DNA from: Streptomyces geranii
GTDB lineage: Bacteria > Actinomycetota > Actinomycetes > Streptomycetales > Streptomycetaceae
Assembly (NCBI RefSeq): GCF_002954775.1
Contig: NZ_PJME01000025.1
Coordinates: 1 to 64,000 of the forward strand
DNA length: 64,000 nucleotides
Direction of reading: 5' to 3'
Part shown: piece by piece, positions 40,240 through 48,334 of the stretch
Layout of the letters: each line of letters starts with the position of its first letter
How positions within the stretch are numbered: position 1 is the stretch's first letter
Program-made: the position numbers and the translations under genes
The notes under the pieces: generated by a model
What the model was told of the DNA's origin: nothing
The model's database searches: none
The model's input: only the letters and a program-made list of their open reading frames with translations

Positions 40240-42782
40240 GCCCCCACCCCCACAAGCCCGTTGTCACCGGTCCCCCCGGCACCCACTCCCGCCCCCGAAC
40301 CCGGCGCCGTCCCGAGGAGCAGCCGAAGCACCGGCAACACGGCATCCGCCCGCCGGACATCGAGGTCGGGCGCGAACCCCGGCACCCCGGCAGCACCGGC
40401 CACCGAACTCCCCCGCTCACCCGGCCCACGCCGGACCAGTTCCCCGAGCGTCCGGCGCACCCCCGGCTCGTACACCGAGAAGGTGCGCCTCAGCAGCGGC
40501 AGCACATCGGTGAACGCCTCCGCCGGCACCCCGGTCAGCCAGGCGTCGACGAGCCCGAGCAGCCGTTCGTCGTGCACGAGCAGCATCCCGCCCCCGGAAC
40601 CACCCCCGACGAACCCCTCGATCCAGGCGGCGGCATCCCCCGGCGCGGTCCCCGGCGACAACACGAGCCCCATGAGCACGGCGGCCTCGTCCTGCGCCAA
40701 CTCCCCCTCGTCCAACAGCAACCGCACGGCCCGCCCCCGCACCACCCCGGCCACGCTGTCCCGCCCGCCCAGCACCCGAAGCACGGAGTACCAACGCCGC
40801 CGCAACCGCCCGGCCGACGACGCGTGCAGACCACCCGCCTCGACGCCAACGCCGTCTCCTTGGCGCCGCAGCTCACCGGCAGGAGCCTCGCCCTCCGCGG
40901 ATTCCCCTGCTTCCCCGAACTCCCCGGACTCGGCGGTACTCGCCGGGCTCACAGGGCTCTCGGCGGCCTCCCCCAGCAACCCCACCGCCCCATGCACGGC
41001 GTCCACATGCCGCCGCATCTCCTCCGCCGCGTCCGTGTCCAGTGCGGCGCAGGCCGGCGGCAGGCCGACGAAGACGCGTTCGGCGAGGCCCGCCGCGACC
41101 TCCGCCAGGGCCTTGGTGTCCGTGCCGCGTACGTCGCCGTAGCGCAGGGAACGGACCAGCGCGGGCAGGGCCTGGGCCAGGTGGCCCACGTCCGCGTCCA
41201 GGGCCGCCCGGTCCGCGAGGACGCGCATCACCATCGGGAGCGCGTCCGGCAGTTCGGCGAGCAGACAGCGCTCGGCGAGTGCGGTCACGTCGGCCAGCGA
41301 ACCCGCGCCGACGGCGTCGGCCTCCGCCCTGGCTGTCGCCGCCGAGAGCACCGTCGTCCCCCACACCCCGGCCTCGGCGACCCGTACCGCCAACTCCGGC
41401 TCCCACCGCAGCCGCCAGGTCTCCCGGAACGTACCGGTGCTGCCGTGCGACGCCGCGGGCTCGCCCCAGCCGACACCGAGGAGCCGCAGCCGGTGCAGCA
41501 GCCGACTCCGCCCGGCGTCGGTCTCCTTGCGCAGGTCGAGCTCCAACTCCCGCTCCAGCGCCTCCGGCTTGAGCCGCAGCCGGCGCTGCAGCCTGGTCAG
41601 GTCGCGCTGCAACGGCACCGCGGGCGCCGACTCCGGCACCTCCCCGAGCACGTCCCCGACGACGAGCCGGTCCCGCACCAGCGCCAGCGGCACGTCCGAC
41701 CCCTCGCACATCACCGCCCGCACGGCGTCCGTCGTCTCGGTCAGCCCCGGCAACGGACGGCCCCGCATCGCGGCGAGCGTCTCCGCCAGCCGCACCGCCT
41801 CGATGACGTGCGCCGAGGAGACCATCCTGTCCTCGGCGCGCAGCAGCCCGGCCACCTTGGTCATCCACCGCTCGACCGGCCGGTCCCGTACCCCGAACAG
41901 GTGCCCGTACCAACCGGGCGAGTCGATGCCCGCCCCGTATCCACTGGCCCGCGCGAGCCTGCGATGCGTCCACGGCACCCAGGTCACGTCCACCTTGACC
42001 TTGGGCAGCCCTTTCAACAGCGCCCGGTCGGCCGCGACGGCACCCTTCCGCCGCAGCGCGGGCACATGCCAGGCCCCGCACACCACGGCCACCGCCGCGT
42101 CACCGAACTCCCGCTGCGCCGCCCGCACTTGGAGCCGCATGTACGCCTCCCGGACGAGGTCCCGGTCATGCCCTCCGGTCCCGTACACCTCCCGCAGCGC
42201 GCCCATGGCCTCTTCGAGCACCTCGAAGGGAGCGAACGCGTCCCCCTCCCCCACCCCCCGGTGCTCGACCACGTCCTCCCACCAGCGCTCGGGATCGTCA
42301 TAGCCACCGGCCCGCGCGAGCACGGCGAGCGGATCGATCCGCACATCCGCATCCGCATCAACGTCCACAGCCGCGCCCGCACCCGTGTCCGTGTCCGTGT
42401 CCGTGTCGGAGACGGTCTCGCTCCCCCATGCCAGCGTGTGCGTGGCGGGAAGGTCGATGAAGCGGGCGGGGACCCCCTGTTCCAGCGCCCAGCGGAGCGC
42501 CACCCACTCCGGGGAGAACTCGGCCAGCGGCCAGAAGGCCGAGCGGCCGGGTTCGTCCACCGCGTGGGCCAGCAGGGCGACCGGCGGTCGCATGTCCTCG
42601 TCGGCGGCCAGCGGGACCAGCGCGTCGGCCTCGGGCGGTCCCTCGATCAGCACGACCGCGGGCCGCGCCGCCGCCAACGCCGCCCGAACCGCCCGCGCCG
42701 ACCCGGGCCCGTGATGCCGCACCCCGAGCAGCAACGGCCCGCTACCGGACCACTTGCCCCCGCCCCCCTCTGCCTCCGTCAC
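40236..42782 (-). CDS. DUF5682 family protein
   Basis: 848 residues starting at GTG after GAGAGGGGG. The N-terminal part begins LLLGVRHHGPGSARAVRAAL with VVLIEGPPEADALVPL, giving an invariant-looking RHHGPG and EGP resembling the TraB/ChaN-like fold; the middle has YMRLQVRAAQREFGDAAVAVVCGAWHVPAL. The rest is a large helical region. DUF5682 proteins are consistently found with MoxR ATPases, VWA, SWIM and DUF5691 genes, as here. The biochemical role is unknown; a metal-dependent hydrolase is one guess. An Asp/Thr dipeptide run (SDTDTDTDTG) interrupts at about 130. Confidence 0.88.
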   Translation of the reverse strand: MTEAEGGGGKWSGSGPLLLGVRHHGPGSARAVRAALAAARPAVVLIEGPPEADALVPLAADEDMRPPVALLAHAVDEPGRSAFWPLAEFSPEWVALRWALEQGVPARFIDLPATHTLAWGSETVSDTDTDTDTGAGAAVDVDADADVRIDPLAVLARAGGYDDPERWWEDVVEHRGVGEGDAFAPFEVLEEAMGALREVYGTGGHDRDLVREAYMRLQVRAAQREFGDAAVAVVCGAWHVPALRRKGAVAADRALLKGLPKVKVDVTWVPWTHRRLARASGYGAGIDSPGWYGHLFGVRDRPVERWMTKVAGLLRAEDRMVSSAHVIEAVRLAETLAAMRGRPLPGLTETTDAVRAVMCEGSDVPLALVRDRLVVGDVLGEVPESAPAVPLQRDLTRLQRRLRLKPEALERELELDLRKETDAGRSRLLHRLRLLGVGWGEPAASHGSTGTFRETWRLRWEPELAVRVAEAGVWGTTVLSAATARAEADAVGAGSLADVTALAERCLLAELPDALPMVMRVLADRAALDADVGHLAQALPALVRSLRYGDVRGTDTKALAEVAAGLAERVFVGLPPACAALDTDAAEEMRRHVDAVHGAVGLLGEAAESPVSPASTAESGEFGEAGESAEGEAPAGELRRQGDGVGVEAGGLHASSAGRLRRRWYSVLRVLGGRDSVAGVVRGRAVRLLLDEGELAQDEAAVLMGLVLSPGTAPGDAAAWIEGFVGGGSGGGMLLVHDERLLGLVDAWLTGVPAEAFTDVLPLLRRTFSVYEPGVRRTLGELVRRGPGERGSSVAGAAGVPGFAPDLDVRRADAVLPVLRLLLGTAPGSGAGVGAGGTGDNGLVGVGA

Positions 42783-42902
42783 ACCAGCCCCCTCTCGGGC
42801 CACCGCAAGCCGCCGTCACCGACCGCTCCGCTCACCCCACCGACCCCCACGACCACCGGCCCGTCTCCCGCCGACATCACGGCCACGCACCCCCACCCCC
42901 AC

Positions 42903-42932
42903 GCACCCGCACCCGCACCCGCACCCGCACCC
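42903..42932. repeat. Five tandem GCACCC hexamers
   Basis: The hexamer GCACCC repeats five times without interruption in the 160-base gap between the MoxR ATPase and DUF5682 genes, with further C/A-rich sequence before it. It is non-coding and may vary in length between strains. Confidence 0.85.
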
Positions 42933-42942
42933 ATCGGACAAC

Positions 42943-44088
42943 TCACGCGCTCACCTCCCGGCACGCCCGGTAGAAGTCCTTCCAGCCGTCCCGCTCGCGG
43001 ACCACCGCCTCCAGGTACTCCTGCCAGACGACCCGGTCGGCCGCCGGATCGCGTACGACGGCCCCGAGGATGCCCGCGGCGACGTCGGATGCCCGCAGGA
43101 CGCCGTCGCCGAAGTGGGCCGCCAGGGCCAGGCCGCTGGTGACAACCGAGATCGCCTCGGCGGTGGACAGCGTGCCGCTGGGCGACTTCAGCTTCGTACG
43201 GCCGTCCGACGTGATGCCGTCGCGCAGCTCGCGGAAGACGGTCACGACCCGGCGGATCTCGTCGACGCCGTCCGGCACCGCCGGCAGGTCGAGGGAGCGG
43301 CCGATCTGGTCGACGCGGCGCGAGACGATGTCGACCTCGGCGTCGGCGCTCTCCGGCAGCGGCAGCACGACCGTGTTGAAGCGGCGGCGCAGGGCGCTGG
43401 ACAGCTCGTTGACCCCGCGGTCGCGGTCGTTGGCCGTCGCGATCAGGTTGAACCCGCGGACCGCCTGCACCTCCTGCCCCAACTCCGGTATCGGCAGGTT
43501 CTTCTCCGACAGGATGGTGATCAGCGTGTCCTGGACGTCCGCCGGGATACGGGTCAGTTCCTCGACGCGGGCGGTCATGCCCTCCGCCATCGCCCGCATG
43601 ACGGGACTGGGCACGAGGGCGGCACGGCTCGGGCCGTTCGCGAGCAGTTCCGCGTAGTTCCAGCCGTACCGGATCGCCTCCTCCGGCGTGCCGGCCGTGC
43701 CCTGGACCAGCAGCGTCGAGTCGCCGCTCACCGCCGCCGCCAGGTGCTCGGACACCCAGGTCTTCGCCGTCCCGGGCACGCCCAGCAGGAGCAGGGCGCG
43801 GTCGGTCGCGAGGGTGGTGACGGCGACCTCGACGATGCGGCGCGGGCCGACGTACTTCGGGGTGATCACCGTGCCGTCCGGCAGGGTGCCGCCCTGCAGA
43901 TACGTCGCGACGGCCCACGGCGACAGCTTCCAGCGTGCCGGGCGCGGCCGGTCGTCCTGCGCGGCCAGCGCCGCGAGTTCGGCGGCGAAGGCGTGCTCGG
44001 CGTGCGGGCGCAGTTCCTCCGTGCCGTTCGCGTGCGCGGAGTTCTCGTGCGTCGGGTCGACGGATGTCGGTTCAGCGGAAACAGGCAT
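42943..44088 (-). CDS. MoxR-family AAA+ ATPase
   Basis: 381 residues. Walker A is LLGVPGTAKT (K109, T110). The second region shows the MoxR-type insert with FNLIATANDRDRGVNELSSALRRRFN, including sensor 1 Asn and arginine finger, and ILSEKNLPIPELGQEVQAV. MoxR ATPases act as chaperones that remodel or activate partner proteins, usually through a VWA protein; both VWA and DUF5682 follow in the operon. GAGGGGG precedes the ATG. The promoter region carries a near-consensus RecA-NDp DNA-damage motif. Confidence 0.94.
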   Translation of the reverse strand: MPVSAEPTSVDPTHENSAHANGTEELRPHAEHAFAAELAALAAQDDRPRPARWKLSPWAVATYLQGGTLPDGTVITPKYVGPRRIVEVAVTTLATDRALLLLGVPGTAKTWVSEHLAAAVSGDSTLLVQGTAGTPEEAIRYGWNYAELLANGPSRAALVPSPVMRAMAEGMTARVEELTRIPADVQDTLITILSEKNLPIPELGQEVQAVRGFNLIATANDRDRGVNELSSALRRRFNTVVLPLPESADAEVDIVSRRVDQIGRSLDLPAVPDGVDEIRRVVTVFRELRDGITSDGRTKLKSPSGTLSTAEAISVVTSGLALAAHFGDGVLRASDVAAGILGAVVRDPAADRVVWQEYLEAVVRERDGWKDFYRACREVSA

Positions 44089-44141
44089 GGCTCGGTCCCC
44101 CTCCAGCTCGGCCGGTCTTGGCCCGTTCGGATCTGGTGACC

Positions 44142-44164
44142 ACACTGCACCACGCCACTGACAA
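44142..44164 (-). promoter_or_regulatory. RecA-NDp/PafBC-type promoter of the MoxR operon
   Basis: On the minus strand: TTGTCAGTG-N8-CAGTGT. The actinobacterial RecA-NDp consensus is tTGTCRgtg-N8-TAnnnT; only the first base of the -10 element deviates. The -10 ends 54 bases before the MoxR start. This promoter class is activated by PafBC after DNA damage. Confidence 0.75.
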
Positions 44165-44235
44165 CGCGTTCTGACCTGCGGAAACGACATTTCGGCGGCC
44201 GGGCGGGGCTGGTCGGTGATCGCTGCGAGGGCCGA

Positions 44236-44258
44236 TTGTCAGTGGTGGGATCTACCTT
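44236..44258 (+). promoter_or_regulatory. RecA-NDp/PafBC-type promoter of the SWIM-DUF5691 operon
   Basis: TTGTCAGTG-N8-TACCTT matches the RecA-NDp consensus tTGTCRgtg-N8-TAnnnT at every position. The -10 ends eight bases before the ATG of the SWIM gene, so transcription should begin at or within a base or two of the start codon, giving a leaderless message. It faces away from its partner at 44142-44164. Confidence 0.82.
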
Positions 44259-44265
44259 CGATGTC

Positions 44266-45621
44266 ATGACTCAGCAGGGGGTGCGCTGGACGGCGGATCA
44301 GGTGCTGGCACTGGCGCCTGACGTCTCGTCACGCAAAGCGGGAAGCAAACTCGGCGCGGCCGGGCCGTGGTCGGAGGCCGGCAGCTCGGACGAGGGGACG
44401 GTGTGGGGACTGTGCAAGGGCAGTGGCAGCAAGCCGTATCAGACGGTCGTCGACATCGCGGACGCCACCGGGCCTGCGTACAAGTGCAGTTGTCCGAGCC
44501 GCAAGTTCCCGTGCAAGCACGCCCTCGGGCTGCTGCTGCTCTGGGCGGGCGAGGACGGCGCGGTGCCGCGAGGGGAGGCGCCGGGCTGGGCGGAGGAGTG
44601 GCTGGCGGGTCGGCGGAAGCGGGCGGAGGAGAAGCGGGCGGCGGCGGACGGTTCACCGTCCCCGTCCGCTGATCCGGAGGCGGCGCGGCACAGGGCGGAG
44701 CGCCGGGCCGAGCGGATCACGGCCGGGGCGACGGAACTTGAGCAGCGCCTGACCGATCTGCTGCGCGGCGGCCTGGCGACGGCGGAGCAGGCGGGGTACG
44801 GCATGTGGGAGGAGACGGCGGCCCGCATGGTCGACGCGCAGGCCCCCGGACTCGCCTCGCGCGTGCGGGAGTTGGGGGCGATCCCGGCATCCGGTCCGGG
44901 CTGGCCGGTGCGGCTGCTGGAGGAGTGCGCGCTGCTCCATCTCCTGGACCAGGGCTGGCTGCGCCGGGACGAGCTGCCGGAGGGCCTGGCGGCGACGGTA
45001 CGGTCCCGGATCGGCCTGCCCGGCTCGGCCGACGGCCCGCCGGTGCGCGACCACTGGCTGGTCCTCGCCCAGTACGAGACGGCGGACGCCCGTCTGACGA
45101 CCCGCAGGATCTGGCTGCACGGCACGGAGTCGGGCCGCACCGCCCTCCTCCTCTCGTACGGGGCGGCGGGCCGCGCGCCCGAACTGTCGCTGCCGGTAGG
45201 GCTGGCGTTCGAGGCGGAGGTGGCCGCGTATCCCGGCGCCGGGCAGCTGCGGTCGGCGCTGGTCGAGCGGTTCACCCCGCCCGCCCCGACGGACGTACGG
45301 CCGACGGGGACGACGACCACACGCGCGGCGGAGCGCTACGGGAAGGCCCTCCTGGACGACCCCTGGCTGACCTCCGTCCCGACGACCCTGGACCGGGTCA
45401 TACCCGTTCCGGCGGGCGGCTCCTGGCAGTTGGCGGACGCCGACACCGACTCGGCGCTCCCCCTGGCCCCGTCCGCCGCCGCCCACCCCGGCCTGTGGCG
45501 CCTGGTCGCCCTCTCGGGCGGCGCCCCGGTCAAGGTCTTCGGCGAGTGCGGCCACCGGGGCTTCACTCCCCTGACGGCCTGGCCGGAGGGTCCGACGGGA
45601 CAGGCGGTCCCGCTGTGCTGA
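44266..45621 (+). CDS. SWIM zinc finger protein
   Basis: 451 residues. The SWIM motif is complete: C74-x-C76-x6-C83-x-H85 in YKCSCPSRKFPCKHALGL. SWIM domains bind DNA or proteins. A charged helical linker (about 100-150) and a large mainly beta/alpha C-terminal region follow, with RDHWLVLAQYETADARLTTRRIWLHG. The start at MTQQGVRW is chosen because the promoter -10 lies eight bases upstream; no Shine-Dalgarno is needed if leaderless. First gene of an operon with DUF5691, divergent from MoxR-DUF5682-VWA. Confidence 0.92.
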   Translation: MTQQGVRWTADQVLALAPDVSSRKAGSKLGAAGPWSEAGSSDEGTVWGLCKGSGSKPYQTVVDIADATGPAYKCSCPSRKFPCKHALGLLLLWAGEDGAVPRGEAPGWAEEWLAGRRKRAEEKRAAADGSPSPSADPEAARHRAERRAERITAGATELEQRLTDLLRGGLATAEQAGYGMWEETAARMVDAQAPGLASRVRELGAIPASGPGWPVRLLEECALLHLLDQGWLRRDELPEGLAATVRSRIGLPGSADGPPVRDHWLVLAQYETADARLTTRRIWLHGTESGRTALLLSYGAAGRAPELSLPVGLAFEAEVAAYPGAGQLRSALVERFTPPAPTDVRPTGTTTTRAAERYGKALLDDPWLTSVPTTLDRVIPVPAGGSWQLADADTDSALPLAPSAAAHPGLWRLVALSGGAPVKVFGECGHRGFTPLTAWPEGPTGQAVPLC

Positions 45622-45730
45622 GGGGGCGCGAGACTCCACGGTTCCCAGGACACCCGCCCCCCTGTGCTGAAAGGCGCCGCACCTCACACGCTCACGCCCC
45701 CACCAAGCCCGTACGACGAAAGGGAACCCC

Positions 45731-47464
45731 ATGAACGGCAGCACGGCCTCCGCCCCCGAGGGCACGCCTTCCGTGGGCGCACCCGTGGTCGGCGGCACCT
45801 GGGAGGAGCTGGTCACCTCGGCGCTGCTCGGCACGGACCGGCGTACGCCCCCGGGCTGTCCGCCGGGCGGGCAGGCGCCGGTCGTGCTGCTCGACGCGGC
45901 GGCCGTGGAGACCGTACGGCGGCGGGCGGGGCTGCGGCCGGCCCGGGCCGCCGGTCGCCCGGAGCCCGCCGCCGCGGACCCGCGTCCGCCGCTGCCCCCG
46001 GCGGCGGCCCGCAGGCTGGCGATGCTGCTGGCCGACCGGCCCGGCACTCCCGGCGGCGGGCGTCGGGGCACGGCGCCGGATCTGATGGAGCTGCTGCCCC
46101 AGTGGCTCGCGGCGGCGAACACGCACGGTTTCGCGGCCCCTCCGCAGACGCTGCCCGCGCTGCTCGACGCGGCCAGGGGGCGTACGGATCTGCGTCCGGC
46201 GGCGCTGGAGTTCGCGGGCCCGCGCGCGCTGTGGCTGGCCCGGCTGAACACGGACTGGCGGTTCGCCCTGCGCTCGACCCCGGGCGGAGGCACGGCCGTG
46301 CCCGGCGCGGACGAGCCCGAGCGGATCCAGCGGCTCTGGCAGGAGGGCCTGTTCGCCGAGCGCGTCTCCCTCCTCGCGGCGATACGCGCGCGGGAGCCCG
46401 CCGCAGCCCGGGAACTGCTGGAGACGACCTGGCCGACGGAGCGCGCCGAGGACCGGCTGATGTTCCTCGACTCGCTCCGCACAGGACTCTGCGCCGAGGA
46501 CGAACCGTTCCTGGAGCGGGCGTTGGCCGACCGCAGCCGCAACGTCCGGGCCACGGCGGCGGAGTTGCTGTCCGCGCTGCCGGACTCGGCACTCGCCGCC
46601 CGCATGGCCGTCCGGGCGGGCGCGTGCGTGGCTGTCGACCACATGACCGGCACCGGCGGTGACGGTGACAGTGGCGCCGGCGGTACGAAGGACGGGCCCG
46701 CGCTCGTCGTCGAGGCCCCGCACGAATGCGACGCGGGTATGGAGCGCGACGGCGTCGTCGCCAAGGCCCCGGTAGGGCGTGGTGAACGGTCCTGGTGGCT
46801 GGGCCAGTTGGTGGAGGCGGCCCCGCTCGGCTCATGGTCGGCGCGACTCGGCGGACGTACGCCTGAGGAGGTCGTGGCGTTGCCGGTGGCCGACGACTGG
46901 CAGGGCGAGCTGCACGCCGCGTGGTGCCGGGCGGCGGTCCGGCAGCGGAACGCCGACTGGTCCCGGGCGCTGCTCGGCGCACCCTCGACACCCGAGGCGG
47001 GCGGACCCGGCGCGGTGTCCCTGGCCGAGCGGGCGAAGCTGCTCGCGACGCTGGACTCCGCCGAACGGGCCGAGTGGGTCGCGGGGTTCATCGGGACGCA
47101 CGGCCTGTCGGAGGCCTTCCAGCTGCTCGGCGTGTGCGCGGTGCCCTGGGCGCCGCCGCTCGGGCGGGCCGTGGTCGACGCGCTCAACATCGCACGGGAC
47201 GCGGGCAGTTACCCCTGGAGCTTCAGCGGCGTGATGGGCCTGGCGGAACGCTGCCTGGACCCCGCCGAGGCCGGCCGCCTCGACGGCCTGCTGGCGGTCC
47301 CGGACGAGGGCGAGGACGCGTCACCGGGCGCCGGAAGCTACTGGGCGGAGGCGTTCCAGCGCCTCGTGGGCACCTTGCGCCTGCGCGCGGCCATGGCGGA
47401 GGAACTGGCAACGGACGGGACGGACGAGACGGGCGGGACGGGCGGGAGGGGGACAGCGGCGTGA
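45731..47464 (+). CDS. DUF5691 family protein
   Basis: 577 residues, soluble, largely helical. Recognisable family blocks: WEELVTSALLGTDRRTPP near the start, ARLNTDWRFALRS, RAREPAAARELLETTWPTERAEDRLMFLDSL with a HEAT-like character, and AEWVAGFIGTHGLSEAFQLL. It follows the SWIM gene with AAAGGGAA before the ATG. DUF5691 is found with SWIM, MoxR, DUF5682 and VWA genes in many bacteria; the molecular role is unknown, and a scaffold of the complex is a reasonable guess. Confidence 0.87.
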   Translation: MNGSTASAPEGTPSVGAPVVGGTWEELVTSALLGTDRRTPPGCPPGGQAPVVLLDAAAVETVRRRAGLRPARAAGRPEPAAADPRPPLPPAAARRLAMLLADRPGTPGGGRRGTAPDLMELLPQWLAAANTHGFAAPPQTLPALLDAARGRTDLRPAALEFAGPRALWLARLNTDWRFALRSTPGGGTAVPGADEPERIQRLWQEGLFAERVSLLAAIRAREPAAARELLETTWPTERAEDRLMFLDSLRTGLCAEDEPFLERALADRSRNVRATAAELLSALPDSALAARMAVRAGACVAVDHMTGTGGDGDSGAGGTKDGPALVVEAPHECDAGMERDGVVAKAPVGRGERSWWLGQLVEAAPLGSWSARLGGRTPEEVVALPVADDWQGELHAAWCRAAVRQRNADWSRALLGAPSTPEAGGPGAVSLAERAKLLATLDSAERAEWVAGFIGTHGLSEAFQLLGVCAVPWAPPLGRAVVDALNIARDAGSYPWSFSGVMGLAERCLDPAEAGRLDGLLAVPDEGEDASPGAGSYWAEAFQRLVGTLRLRAAMAEELATDGTDETGGTGGRGTAA

Positions 47465-47518
47465 ACCAGGTCCAGGAACCACCCGCACCCCGCCGAGCCC
47501 ACGAGAACTCCTGTGTTC

Positions 47519-47923
47519 CTAGGCACCCGCCGACTCCCGCGCGTCTCCCCGGAGCCACTCCACGATCGAGGCCGTACTCGCCCCGGGCGCGAAGATCTCC
47601 GCGCCGCCCTGCTCCTTCAGTACCGCGATGTCCGCCTCGGGGACGACCCCGTCGCCGAAGACCTTGATGTCGGCGGCGTCGCGCTCCCGCAGCAGGTCGA
47701 CCACCGCGGCGAAGAGCGTGCCGTGGGCGGGCAGCCCGATCGCGTCGGCGTCCTCCTGGATCGCGGTGCCGACGATCTGCTCGGGGGTCTGGTGGACGCC
47801 GGTGTAGATGACCTCCATACCGGCGTCCCGCAGCGCCCGCGCGAGCGACTCGGCCGCGCGGTCGTGGCCGTCGGGCCCCGGCTTCGCCACCACCACGCGG
47901 ATCGGACCACCGGCCACACCCAT
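47519..47923 (-). CDS. icmB: Isobutyryl-CoA mutase small-subunit homologue with altered cobalamin motifs
   Basis: 134 residues, closely resembling the B12-binding small subunit of isobutyryl-CoA mutase/methylmalonyl-CoA mutase (start GPIRVVVAKPG, middle ALRDAGMEVIYTGVHQTPEQ, end APGASTASIVEWLRG). The three cobalamin signatures are all changed. DxHxxG reads DGHDRA (D18-A23; His20 kept, Gly lost). The SxL element is missing because a few residues are deleted (IGLPAHGTLF). The GG motif reads GDG (90-92). It may have lost or altered B12 binding. GGAGG sits five bases before the ATG. The large subunit is not in the window. Confidence 0.85.
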   Translation of the reverse strand: MGVAGGPIRVVVAKPGPDGHDRAAESLARALRDAGMEVIYTGVHQTPEQIVGTAIQEDADAIGLPAHGTLFAAVVDLLRERDAADIKVFGDGVVPEADIAVLKEQGGAEIFAPGASTASIVEWLRGDARESAGA

Positions 47924-48334
47924 CACAGCCTCCATGAAGTGCGTGAAGTGAACGAACGTTATGTCCAGCATCCCGCAACCGGCAGTTTCACGACGGATGA
48001 CGAGGGGGAAATCACATGGTGGGACACGTTCGCCGCGCACCGTCGCCTTCACTGGACCGGCGCAAGGGGAGCCGCATCGAGGTCGTCGCACCACCGCGCC
48101 GCGAGCCGCGCGCCGTGGCGGTGCGGTGGGTCGGAGATGGCACGAAGGGCAGGAAGGCACGACAGCGGGGAGCTTCGTCGCCGTACGGCAGGAAGCTTCG
48201 CCACCCCCTTGTCGGAATCGCCGCGCGCCCGCCTCGTACGCCTCCGACGCCACCACCGGCCGCCTCGCGCGACCCCCCACTAGGGCACACGGGGGAACAG
48301 AGGAGTCCTCCCGCGTGCCGACAGGAGGTCGGCC
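47924..48334. other. Divergent non-coding region between icmB and a lipase gene
   Basis: About 410 bases without a credible gene on either strand. A less GC-rich stretch at 47948-47966 (GTGAACGAACGTTATGTCC) probably holds the icmB promoter. No riboswitch was recognised; a cobalamin riboswitch was specifically not seen. Confidence 0.55.

Noticed and set aside
42903..42932. CRISPR-like array from the GCACCC repeats.
   Set aside because: Repeats are six bases in direct contact without spacers, and no cas genes are present.
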